Positions 7,940 through 15,497 of a stretch of DNA of 64,000 bases are shown here, in pieces. The stretch's first letter is position 1. Each line of letters begins with the position of its first letter. Both the position numbers and the translations under genes were made by a program. This DNA is from Bacillus sp. FJAT-29937 (GTDB taxonomy: Bacteria > Bacillota > Bacilli > Bacillales > Cytobacillaceae): contig NZ_LMAS01000006.1 of NCBI RefSeq assembly GCF_001509555.1, positions 314,079-378,078 on the forward strand, in the 5' to 3' direction. Below the pieces are notes generated by a model. The model made no database searches. It saw only the letters and a list, made by a program, of their open reading frames with translations, and was not told where the DNA came from.

Positions 7940-8236
7940 GTGGATTTTAAACAGGAAATTGAATTCTATGGTGATGATCTTAAAAATTTTGAGATTAGTC
8001 CATTTGAAATGATTGAGACATTCCATAGAAGGTCGATGTTGCATCAGCATTTTGAAAATCTGACTGCAGATGAAAAGGCGTTAATTAGAGAACATGATCT
8101 GTATCTTTTGAAAATAGCCCAACCGGTATATGAGCATTTGAAAAAAGTTTATGACTTCCAAAGTGACAAACCCGTTCAGGAATGGTGGTGGCATATAGAC
8201 AAGGTCATGAATGCGAAAAATGAATGGAGGCGTTAA
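7940..8236 (+). CDS. Hypothetical protein, 98 aa
   Basis: The GTG start at 7940 follows a strong AAGGAGGTGAG. The protein is charged and probably helical, with a Trp-rich end (EWWWHIDKV). I do not recognise a family. It sits between the Rpn-like gene and a broken copy of that gene's 3' end, so it may be a passenger or a companion of the element. Confidence 0.6.
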   Translation: MDFKQEIEFYGDDLKNFEISPFEMIETFHRRSMLHQHFENLTADEKALIREHDLYLLKIAQPVYEHLKKVYDFQSDKPVQEWWWHIDKVMNAKNEWRR

Positions 8237-8490
8237 GTGTGATGAGAGTGCTTCAGGAGGTTGAAAGAAGGGTAAGGGTGGATGTGAATCGCCGTAGTAT
8301 TAAGAGTTATTTGGATGCTCGTTTTGGTTTAGAATCAAAGCCATTACAAGATAGAGCAGAAACGATTATGGAATTGGACCTATTAGAAGATCTCCTACGT
8401 AATCTTTATAGAACGGATAATCATAAAGTAGCGGAAGAATTAGTTGAAGCAGCTATAGATGAGCAACAACAAATAACGAATATGGAATAA
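8224..8490 (+). pseudogene. Truncated copy of the 3' end of the Rpn-like gene
   Basis: The 88 codons align with the last ~90 residues of the gene ending at 7870: RVLQEVERRV / RVLREFEKRV, IKSYLDARFG / IKDYLDARFG, and the terminal EEQQQI / EKQKQI type ending. No nuclease core is present. It is a partial duplication, possibly with internal translation from the GGAGG at 8226. Confidence 0.75.
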
Positions 8491-8532
8491 CTTCTTACGG
8501 ATAACCCATCACAAAAATGGGTGTTTTCCTTA

Positions 8533-8712
8533 GTTGGCTGACAAACTGCATGAATTGGCTGACAAACTACCTAAATTGGCTGATAAACCATCAGATTTGG
8601 CTGACAAACACCTAAATTTGGCTGACAAATTACATGAAGGCTGCTAAACTGCGAAAATTGGACCGGAATTAGCGGGCAAACCTTCATAAATTTGCTAACA
8701 AACTACATAAAG
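8533..8712. repeat. 21-bp tandem array C
   Basis: Five TTGGCTGA(C/T)AAAC units at 21-bp spacing run to about 8633. Degenerate units follow (CTGCTAAACTGCG, TTGCTAACAAACTAC). The array is part of the duplicated segment and so is the sister of array D. Confidence 0.88.
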
Positions 8713-8769
8713 TCACCATACTACCACCAAAACTCACCCAAACACACTCAAAAAGGGTAATATGAACTA

Positions 8770-8909
8770 AAATGCCAAGAAAGGAACCCCCTCAAAAGCA
8801 CCCACACCCGTAAAAGTAAAACTAGATCCCATCCCTATCAATCTACAACACGAAATCTGACGCCAGCATGAACTTTATTGGCAAAAACAAACGAAAACAA
8901 GCCCCTGCC
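8770..8909 (+). pseudogene. Decapitated 5' fragment of the Nudix gene
   Basis: CACCCACACCCGTAAAAGT and the following bases match codons ~9-45 of the intact Nudix gene at 9949. The start codon and first codons are missing (a short deletion after AAAGGAACCCC), an in-frame TGA is present (GAAATCTGACGCC) and the copy ends abruptly. It cannot be expressed. Confidence 0.8.
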
Positions 8910-8919
8910 TATAGTTCAA

Positions 8920-8948
8920 TGTACATTTTTTAATAAAATGTGTATACT
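8920..8948 (+). promoter_or_regulatory. Promoter and putative operator of mazEF
   Basis: TGTACA and TATACT are separated by 17 bp, a sigma-A-like arrangement 32 bases before the mazE ATG. The spacer is an inverted repeat (TACATTTT ... AAAATGTGTA), a likely binding site for the MazE-MazF complex, which represses its own operon in known systems. Confidence 0.6.
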
Positions 8949-8979
8949 ATGTAGAAACAATTGAAGGAGGAATCACAAC

Positions 8980-9207
8980 ATGCAAGTTCAAAAATGGGGA
9001 AACAGCTTAGCAATTAGATTACCAAAAGCTTTATGTCAAGCTGTTTCAATCGAAGAAGGAAATGAATTAGATTTTAGTATTGAAAAAAATGCAATTGTGA
9101 TTAGGCCTAAGACGAAATCTTTAGAAGCAATGTTAGAAAATGTTACACCTGACATGTATCATAAAGAAACTTTAAATGATGGTGCGGCAGGGAACGAGGA
9201 ATGGTAA
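8980..9207 (+). CDS. mazE: MazE-type antitoxin (AbrB fold)
   Basis: A 75-residue protein starting MQVQKWGNSLAIRLPKAL, the signature of MazE/ChpR antitoxins (K-W-G-N-S-x-A-x-R-x-P). An acidic C-terminal tail would wrap the toxin. The AAGGAGG site is well placed. Its stop overlaps the toxin start by 7 bp, so translation is probably coupled. It differs from the chromosomal Bacillus EndoAI, which is a ribbon-helix-helix protein; this pair is the E. coli MazE/ChpB type and likely acquired. Confidence 0.9.
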   Translation: MQVQKWGNSLAIRLPKALCQAVSIEEGNELDFSIEKNAIVIRPKTKSLEAMLENVTPDMYHKETLNDGAAGNEEW

Positions 9208-9536
9208 TACCGTATATTCCCAAAAGGGGCGACATTGTGTGGTTGTCGTTTAATCCGCAAGCTGGTCATGAACAAGCGGGTAGACGGCCGGCTCTTGTCA
9301 TTTCTCCAAAAATATATAATGAAAAAACAGGACTTTCGCTATGTGTTCCGGTTACTTCAAAAGTAAAAGGCCTGCCGTTTGAGGTAGAATTACCTTTAGG
9401 GTTACCAATTGGTGGAGTAGCTTTATCAGATCACGTAAAAAACTTAGATTGGAAAGAAAGAAATGCAGAGTTTATCTGTAGTGTAAATGAAGATATAACA
9501 GTAAATGTAATTGAGAAATTGAGGAAATTACTATAG
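9201..9536 (+). CDS. mazF: MazF-type mRNA interferase toxin
   Basis: A 111-residue protein with the MazF/PemK fold markers: YIPKRGDIVWLSFNPQAGHEQ near the N-terminus, RRPALVISP, LCVPVTSKVKG, and the late DHVKNLDW. MazF toxins cut mRNA at short motifs and stop growth when the labile antitoxin is lost. The whole toxin-antitoxin unit sits exactly between the two copies of a local duplication, which suggests recent insertion or capture. Confidence 0.92.
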   Translation: MVIPYIPKRGDIVWLSFNPQAGHEQAGRRPALVISPKIYNEKTGLSLCVPVTSKVKGLPFEVELPLGLPIGGVALSDHVKNLDWKERNAEFICSVNEDITVNVIEKLRKLL

Positions 9537-9561
9537 AAAAAAGTACCCGTTTCAGTGTATG

Positions 9562-9595
9562 GCCCTGTAGAGATGTTTCTATAGGGCTTTTATTC
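9562..9595 (+). terminator. Terminator of mazEF
   Basis: GCCCTGTAGA and TCTATAGGGC pair over 10 bp (one G-U) around a 6-base loop, followed by TTTTATT. It lies 25 bases after the mazF stop. Confidence 0.85.
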
Positions 9596-9634
9596 ACAAA
9601 AACCCCAATTTTATTATTAGGAGGTAACAGCTAA

Positions 9635-10086
9635 CAAATAACGACTATGGAATAACTTCTTATGGATGATCCATCTCAAAAAGTTAATGTTTTCCTTAGT
9701 TGGCTGACAACCTGCATGAATTGGCTGACAAACTACCTAAATTGGCTGACAAACCATCAGATTTGGCTGACAAACACCTAAATTTGGCTGACAAATTTCA
9801 CGAAGGCTACTAAACTACTAAAATTGGACCGGAATTAGCGGGCAAACCCTCATAATTTTGCTAACTAACTACAAAAATACACCAAAATTCACCCAACCAC
9901 ACTCCAAAAGAGTAATATGAAGTAAAATGCCAAGAAAGGACCACCCTCATGAACCCAATTATCATTGAAAAGGCACCCGCAACCGTAAAAGTCATACTAG
10001 ATCCTATCCCTATCAACCTGCCACACGAAATCAAAAAGCAACACGAACTTTACTGGAAACAACAAACAAAAACCAACCCCTCCTTA
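9635..10086 (+). repeat. Right copy of the ~450-bp segmental duplication
   Basis: It matches 8466-8909 in order: a remnant of the Rpn-like gene end (ACAAATAACGACTATGGAATAACTTCTTA, without the rest of that gene), the 21-bp array, GGACCGGAATTAGCGGGCAAA, and the start of the Nudix gene. This copy carries the intact Nudix start. Confidence 0.85.
9700..9800. repeat. 21-bp tandem array D
   Basis: Five TTGGCTGACAA(A/C)C units at 21-bp period, near-identical to array C, lie in the 412-bp gap between mazF and the Nudix gene. Apart from the mazEF terminator and this duplicated block I see nothing else there. Confidence 0.88.
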
Positions 10087-10698
10087 CGCAACGGGGAAGT
10101 CTTCACGATAACAAACATCAACCAAACACACGAGGAGCTCATCGTAACGGTTGCTAAAACCGACTACAAACATTATCTCTACACACTTCACCACGAAAAC
10201 TCCCAAATGCCATGCCAAGTCATTTACACATGCGCCGCGGTCATAACAAGCGACAAGAAAATGGCCATTGGCCGAATGAATCGGACAACCTCTACACCCG
10301 GCTGCCTACAATTTACAGGAGGAGGACTGGATGAATCGGACCTGGAACATACTATTTTCAACCTAGAAAAAAACATCAGCAAAGAAATCCAAGAAGAGCT
10401 CGGATTAGACATTCACTCCCCAGCCACTCGCTCTTTTATCCCTAAATTCATAAAGCGTAAAGGTACACATAATTTTTGGGCAATTATCTATGAACTATCT
10501 GTTGCGCACACAGCCGAAGAGGTTCATGCCCGATTCCTTGCCCATAATCATCATTTAATAGAAAGGGGGCAGCAGCCGGAGTTTGATGATCTTCTATTTG
10601 TCTCTATTGAAAAATCAGCTGTAGAAGCTTTTATCCAAAATGAGCCATCCCCGATGGTTGATTACTTGGCTCCGATTCTTGAAAAATATACTGAATAA
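9949..10698 (+). CDS. Nudix-family hydrolase
   Basis: A 249-residue protein. The Nudix box region is at about 124-153: GGGLDESDLE..., then KEIQEELGLD, which gives the E-x-x-E-E-x-G metal-binding core. The spacing from the first glycines to KEIQEE is longer than the standard 23-residue box, so this is a variant. Residues 91-110 (VIYTCAAVITSDKKMAIGRM) form the strand before the box. Nudix enzymes hydrolyse nucleoside diphosphates linked to another group; the substrate is unknown here. The ATG at 9949 is 15 bases after AAAGGA. The gene is monocistronic. Confidence 0.75.
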   Translation: MNPIIIEKAPATVKVILDPIPINLPHEIKKQHELYWKQQTKTNPSLRNGEVFTITNINQTHEELIVTVAKTDYKHYLYTLHHENSQMPCQVIYTCAAVITSDKKMAIGRMNRTTSTPGCLQFTGGGLDESDLEHTIFNLEKNISKEIQEELGLDIHSPATRSFIPKFIKRKGTHNFWAIIYELSVAHTAEEVHARFLAHNHHLIERGQQPEFDDLLFVSIEKSAVEAFIQNEPSPMVDYLAPILEKYTE

Positions 10699-10754
10699 AG
10701 CAAGTATAGACGGGCTTCTGTTAACAAGAATGTTTCACAGTTTGGTTATGAAAT

Positions 10755-10797
10755 AAAAAATGAGTCAATCATTGCGATAATGATCGACTCATTTTTT
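10755..10797. terminator. Bidirectional terminator between convergent genes
   Basis: AAAAAATGAGTC...GACTCATTTTTT is a long hairpin with an inner ATCATT/AATGAT stem. It carries A and T runs on both sides and so can end the Nudix transcript (plus) and the DUF262 operon (minus). Confidence 0.85.
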
Positions 10798-10840
10798 GTA
10801 TCTTTATAGAATAAAAAACTATTAATCTATTAAAGGTTTG

Positions 10841-11608
10841 TTATAAATGATCCCCAATATGTCCAATTAATAACCTTTCTCCATTTTTAACTTGAGGATG
10901 CCCCCAGTTAAAGTAGATACGTTCTCCTGAATGCTTACTAAATAGTTTTGTATGGGGAGCACATACGATTTTTATGTTTCCTCCTTGGTCGCTTGGGAAT
11001 TCAAAACATAGGTTTGCTTTTTCATACGCTGGGTCGCCTTGAGCTGAACAGTTAATATTCCCGACAACGCTTAAATGCTGTAAAACGACTGTTTCATTTT
11101 GGGCTTGATATTCTTGAAAAAGACGTAGTCCATGATCATTTAGTGCCGTTAAATGTAAAATCAGTTCATTAAGATAATCCCTAAAAGGTTTAAACCTTTT
11201 GATGGTCTGCTGAACACGGTCATTGATAAAAAGCTGCGGAAAGCAATCCTCGCATTTTCTTAAAAACACAGAAATGTTATCAGCAAAGTGCAAATAAAAA
11301 CGACGTGCATATAAACAATCCCACTTGTTTTGTATGACTAAACAATCCTCCAAATTTGGAGCGGTCCAATGATAAAATGTAATTAAAGCAATGTGGGGTT
11401 GATAATTCTGATTTTGCAGTTGACCAATAGAATCTTGAATTGCGGCTTTTTCTACTTCTGCTATTTTTTTAAACTTCATCTGTATGATTCTTTTTTCATC
11501 GCGCATATCGCCGCCGCTATATAGCCACTCAGCTAATGATTGACCTTCATAAAAGATCTGATCAAATAGATCAATTGAATAGGAGGTAGATTCATTATCA
11601 GTAAGCAC
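10841..11608 (-). CDS. Unrecognised 255-aa protein, third gene of the DUF262/ATPase operon
   Basis: The reading frame opens with a GTG at 11608 that overlaps the end of the ATPase frame; no ribosome binding site precedes it. The protein has a charged, mixed alpha/beta composition (Trp-rich TFYHWTAP, YARRFYLHF, CEDCFPQLF) and a C-terminal part with GNINCSAQGD and CFEFPSDQGG. I recognise no family. Because the upstream ATPase stops too early and this frame has no proper start, a deletion may have joined the two genes and removed the N-terminus of this one. As the last gene of an operon with DUF262 it could be an effector. Confidence 0.6.
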   Translation of the reverse strand: MLTDNESTSYSIDLFDQIFYEGQSLAEWLYSGGDMRDEKRIIQMKFKKIAEVEKAAIQDSIGQLQNQNYQPHIALITFYHWTAPNLEDCLVIQNKWDCLYARRFYLHFADNISVFLRKCEDCFPQLFINDRVQQTIKRFKPFRDYLNELILHLTALNDHGLRLFQEYQAQNETVVLQHLSVVGNINCSAQGDPAYEKANLCFEFPSDQGGNIKIVCAPHTKLFSKHSGERIYFNWGHPQVKNGERLLIGHIGDHL

Positions 11609-12350
11609 CGGAAGTGATGATTGGCAAGGCGTAAGTAATACCGAATCCTGTTGAGGTAGGTGAAATGAATTCTCCTAGATGAGAATTACTATACTTGATT
11701 GTAACCATGTCAACATCAGGTTGTGGTTTCACTTGTAGTCGGAAGTCAGGTATCAATAATTGCATCCAAGCTTCAACTTGCGTAGAAAATCTAGGAAGGG
11801 CGGATTGCGCTGAAAGAGATGGATGAACGTTTAGTGATAGTTGGTCAGCTCGTTCAATGGCATGATTAACGAACTCTCCTTGAAATCCAGTAGTTATCAC
11901 ACTAGTAGGATTGAAATGCAAACTTTTCCTTGGACCTAACCTTTCTGCATGAAGGTAATGAAGATTAATATCTTGGAAACTAAGGTCTCCAGATGATTCC
12001 GAGGGGTTAATTTGCAAACTGTATGGATGCTTTAGTGGGTCAACGTCATACGTGTATTGCAAGTGGTGTGCCTCTAATCCAAGCATAATTCCGATTTGAT
12101 TATTTTCATGCATAAAAGAAAGGACATGATCTGCTCGTCCTAATGATAAATGGTAATTACCGTTTAATTCAACTTCCCAGCGTTTAAAACGGTGAATATT
12201 TTCAAACGTATTTTTTGCTAGCAGAATGGCTTGAATGACACTGGATTTACCTGCTCCATTTGCTCCGGTAAATAAGGTAATTGGAGCCAATTCCAAATGC
12301 GAATTTTTCATGCTTTTAAAATGAGTTAATGAAATTTTATCGAATATCAA
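11598..12350 (-). CDS. AAA ATPase (SMC/OLD-like, DUF3696-type), lacking the Walker B half
   Basis: A 250-residue protein that starts like recombination/defence ATPases: MIFDKISLTHFKSMKNSHLEL and Walker A TGANGAGKSS at 28-37, then HYLHAERLGPRKS, which is typical of the DUF3696 group. It ends at GFGITYALPII-TSGAY just where family members continue into the signature and the Walker B region (ENPEAHLHP-type). No frame downstream restores that part. Full-length relatives are usually over 350 residues, so the gene is truncated, most simply by an internal deletion near 11600. Its start overlaps the DUF262 gene by 14 bp. Confidence 0.7.
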   Translation of the reverse strand: MIFDKISLTHFKSMKNSHLELAPITLFTGANGAGKSSVIQAILLAKNTFENIHRFKRWEVELNGNYHLSLGRADHVLSFMHENNQIGIMLGLEAHHLQYTYDVDPLKHPYSLQINPSESSGDLSFQDINLHYLHAERLGPRKSLHFNPTSVITTGFQGEFVNHAIERADQLSLNVHPSLSAQSALPRFSTQVEAWMQLLIPDFRLQVKPQPDVDMVTIKYSNSHLGEFISPTSTGFGITYALPIITSGAY

Positions 12351-13530
12351 TTCGTAATTCCTCCCAAAATTCCCTTGTAATATGAAAGTTCATTGCTACT
12401 CTAGATGTGGCATTTGTTCCAATCGTTAAGGCGTTTGAATAATCTTCATTACTTTCAATTAACTTAGCTAATCGATGAACCGCATGATCTGAGAAGGGCT
12501 TGCTGATTCTTAGATCAAGATCAGGTTCGGCCAAAAGTACACTCCATGATGTAAAAAGGGATTTGTTAATAAGCTTTCGGCGTCCAGCCTCCCTTAACTC
12601 TGATAATTTATACTTACGGAAGGCGTATTCACCAAAAAGCTCATGAGCATTATTCATCGCTCTAGTAAAAGCTTTTTCTATTTCTACTAGTTTTTGATCA
12701 TTCATAGCATTCAACTGATCAAATGTAAGATCTAAAAATAGCTCCAAGTCGCTTTTATGGTAATCTAACTCAAAGGTCTTGTAATTGTAGGAAGAATAAA
12801 ATGCAATAAAGCGCAGTACTAGTTCTTGAGCCGCCATCCGCATATCATTGACGCCTCCATCTGTTGCTGCCTGAAATGATGAAGAATGCGCTAATCTCTT
12901 AAGGAAATCACGTATCCGGGCTTTTGCAATCGAATTACGAATTTCTTGTGCATTTAATGAAACACCCCCGGTATTAATTCTCCTAAATAGATCGTACTTA
13001 ACCTGGGAAGGAGTTCTTGCATCAATAACGTTAACAGCTAATTGTGTCATATAAATTCGACTCACATACTTTGCATCTAAATCTTTAAAGTATTTTCCGT
13101 CACAAGAATCTTGTAGGTATTGTAGGCCTTTTAATTTAAACTCTCCATTTAAGAATTCGTTAATTGTTGATAGACGCTGTAACCCATCAATGACATGAAG
13201 AACTGAATCTTCATCTTCATAGAAGTAAAAGGCAGGAATGGGTATTCTTAGCATTAAAGATTCAATTAAAAGTGACTTTCTTTTGATCTCTTTCCAAACT
13301 TTATTTCTTTGAAAGTCGGGATAAAGGTTCAAAAGATCCAAATCAATTAATTCTTTCATGTATTTCAATGAAAGCATTCGTTGTTCTATACGGATTTTTT
13401 CAGCATCAAATGGGAGCTCAGATTGATCTTCTTCATCAGTCAATTGTTCATATTCAATTCCGTACGTCTCTTCTTGTACTAGGTCGGAGTCTACCTCGCT
13501 AGTATTACTATTAAATCGGAATGGATTCAT
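12337..13530 (-). CDS. DUF262 (ParB/GmrS-like) domain protein
   Basis: The ATG at 13530 follows GGAGGGACACAA and gives 397 residues; an upstream extension in the frame has no such site. The DUF262 core is at about 70-230: YPDFQRNKVW, IPIPAFYF, the diagnostic HVIDGLQRLSTINEF (DGxQRxT motif), and FRRINTGGVSLNAQEIRNS. DUF262 is the GmrS-like NTP-using domain of type IV restriction (GmrSD) and related anti-phage proteins. The DUF1524 HNH nuclease half (GmrD) is not visible; instead an AAA ATPase and an unknown protein follow. The gene is first in a minus-strand operon. Confidence 0.85.
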   Translation of the reverse strand: MNPFRFNSNTSEVDSDLVQEETYGIEYEQLTDEEDQSELPFDAEKIRIEQRMLSLKYMKELIDLDLLNLYPDFQRNKVWKEIKRKSLLIESLMLRIPIPAFYFYEDEDSVLHVIDGLQRLSTINEFLNGEFKLKGLQYLQDSCDGKYFKDLDAKYVSRIYMTQLAVNVIDARTPSQVKYDLFRRINTGGVSLNAQEIRNSIAKARIRDFLKRLAHSSSFQAATDGGVNDMRMAAQELVLRFIAFYSSYNYKTFELDYHKSDLELFLDLTFDQLNAMNDQKLVEIEKAFTRAMNNAHELFGEYAFRKYKLSELREAGRRKLINKSLFTSWSVLLAEPDLDLRISKPFSDHAVHRLAKLIESNEDYSNALTIGTNATSRVAMNFHITREFWEELRIDIR

Positions 13531-13877
13531 TTGTGTCCCTCCATTAAAAGCATTGATAATACTATTATATAGCATAGGAAATGAAATCAGCATAAGAGAA
13601 TTCTGATTAATTCTATTAGTTTTAGTATGCCCAAGAAATGGATAAATTATATCGACGATATCGTTGTCTAGTATTGTGAAAGATTCAAACAATTAGAAAG
13701 AAACTATTTCATTTGTCAATTAAAGTTGACTACCTACCTCCCATTCTAGTGAAATATACCGAACCATAGGAAAAATATAACTACAATTCCATCCATAAAT
13801 ATACTAAAATAGGACTTAATACATAATGTCATAATTTGCCGTGCGAACGGCGTCTTGACACCAGAGGGGGAACACCA
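13531..13877. other. Intergenic region between divergent DUF262 and ctp genes
   Basis: This is an AT-rich stretch that must carry the promoters for both directions. I see no gene, hairpin or repeat I would defend. Confidence 0.5.
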
Positions 13878-15260
13878 ATGGGGAATTTGAAAAAGTATAT
13901 TAGTTTTTTGCTAGTTTTATTGCTGTTGTCGAATGTGACTTCTGTTTCGGCAGCTGAACCAATTCAGGAAATACGAGATTTGATTAAGGAATATTACATA
14001 GAGGACGTGCCGGCTTCGGTATTAGCCAAGCCGACTGCGAAGGAAATTACGGAGCATTTGGACCCTTATTCTGTCTACATGACCGCTCAAGAGTTTGACC
14101 GATTTACGAATGGCATTGAGCAGCAGTTAGTGGGAGTGGGGATCGTTCTGGATGAGGATCCAAAGGGAGTCAAGATCATATCTGTGATCCAAGGCGGTCC
14201 AGCTGATCGTGCTGGGTTGAACGCAGGAGATATTATTATCGCTGCCAATGGGACAAGCTTGGCGGGACAATCTGTGCAACACGCGATTTCGATTATTACG
14301 GGCGCAGCGAACACAACCGTCACGCTGCAATATATTTCAGTCGACACAAATGAAAAGGTCACAAAGGCGTTAAAGAGAGAATTAATCAGAATTCCGAATG
14401 TCGAGTATCAAATGCTCGGCGGGGATATCGGCTATATTCGCCTTCATAGCTTCTCTCAAGAGGCAACAGAGGACATTACGAATGCGATTGGAAAATTACC
14501 GGGTGCACAAGGCTGGATTTTCGATCTCCGAAACAACGGAGGGGGCTATGTTTCCACTGCCCAGGAAGTGGCTGGCCTATTCCCTAACGTAACCAACGCC
14601 TTCCAACTGAGATATAAGACAGAACGGCCAGAGGTTTACGCGGCTCTTCCGCAAAAGGTCAAGTTTACAATCCCAACGCATATTCTCATCAATGAATATA
14701 GCGCAAGTGCTTCCGAAATGGTCGCCGTCTCTGTCAAAGAACAAAAAGGGGCAACCCTTTACGGACAAACGTCCTTTGGAAAAGGGTCCATGCAGTCGCT
14801 ATTCACATTAAGTGACAGCAGCACGTTAAAATTAACAACAGCCCGTTTCTTCTCACCGAGAGGGATTCCCGTCCATGAAGTAGGAGTCACTCCAAATATT
14901 GAAACGGCCGTGGGAGAGGAATTAATCGTCTCTCATAGAGATCAACTACTTGCGAAACACTCAACCTATCAAAAGCTGCCTGCCCTAAAGGATGTTCCAG
15001 TTACAAAAACCTTCACGGTGGCAATGAATATGCAAATGGACTGGTCCAAACTAAACGCTCAGGACGTTCAGCTGATCCAATTAGGCGGCAAAGAAGTACC
15101 CGTTGATGTAAAAATAGCGGATGATTATAAAATGACCATCACTCCGAAAGCGAATTTACAATCAAAGGGCAAATATTTGCTCATGATCCACCCAAAATGG
15201 ACAAGCAAAAGTTCGAAGCAAATGCAGAATGGAATTTATTTAGAGGTATCAGTTAAATAA
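13878..15260 (+). CDS. S41-family C-terminal processing peptidase (CtpA/CtpB-like), secreted
   Basis: The ATG at 13878 has GAGGGGGA upstream and gives 460 residues. It has a signal peptide (1-25, cleavage near SVSA-AE), a PDZ domain at about 80-160 (GVGIVL, GPADRAGLNAGDIII), and a peptidase core at 180-350. The catalytic triad by spacing to CtpB (S309-K334-Q338) is S277 in YSASASE, K302 and Q306 in FGKGSMQ. The residues after about 370 form an Ig-like add-on domain (LNAQDVQLIQL...). Relatives process signalling or envelope proteins outside the membrane. It has its own terminator and is probably monocistronic. Confidence 0.92.
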   Translation: MGNLKKYISFLLVLLLLSNVTSVSAAEPIQEIRDLIKEYYIEDVPASVLAKPTAKEITEHLDPYSVYMTAQEFDRFTNGIEQQLVGVGIVLDEDPKGVKIISVIQGGPADRAGLNAGDIIIAANGTSLAGQSVQHAISIITGAANTTVTLQYISVDTNEKVTKALKRELIRIPNVEYQMLGGDIGYIRLHSFSQEATEDITNAIGKLPGAQGWIFDLRNNGGGYVSTAQEVAGLFPNVTNAFQLRYKTERPEVYAALPQKVKFTIPTHILINEYSASASEMVAVSVKEQKGATLYGQTSFGKGSMQSLFTLSDSSTLKLTTARFFSPRGIPVHEVGVTPNIETAVGEELIVSHRDQLLAKHSTYQKLPALKDVPVTKTFTVAMNMQMDWSKLNAQDVQLIQLGGKEVPVDVKIADDYKMTITPKANLQSKGKYLLMIHPKWTSKSSKQMQNGIYLEVSVK

Positions 15261-15274
15261 AATTTGGCCAAATG

Positions 15275-15300
15275 AACCCGGGAGAAGTCCTGGGTTTTCT
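15275..15300 (+). terminator. Terminator of the S41 peptidase gene
   Basis: AACCCGGGA / TCCTGGGTT pair around GAAG and are followed by TTTT, 15 bases after the stop codon. Confidence 0.8.
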
Positions 15301-15497
15301 ACTGTTATTGAGAACAAGGGAGAGGGCCGTTCTCAAACTAATTGTTCTTTATTAAGAAAAACTTGTTCGTTTTCTATTTAAAAATCAGATTCTTTATTGT
15401 ATAATGGAAAATATAATTCAATGGGCATGTTTCAGGTTGTTTATTTTTTTAACCTGATTGTTCTATATAACGAATATTGAAAAAGGAGGACATCACA

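Larger units (their letters stand above)
8466..8909 (+). repeat. Left copy of a ~450-bp segmental duplication
   Basis: The sequence from ACAAATAACGA(A)TATGGAATAACTTCTTA through the 21-bp array and on to the first part of the Nudix gene closely matches 9635-10086. The copy starts inside the tail of the truncated Rpn-like gene and stops at GCCCCTGCC, just before the mazEF promoter. Shared landmarks include GGACCGGAATTAGCGGGCAAA and AATGCCAAGAAAGGA. Confidence 0.85.

Noticed and set aside
8533..8712. 21-bp arrays as CRISPR repeats
   Set aside because: Period and unit length are too short, the variable parts are 7-8 bases, and there are no cas genes.
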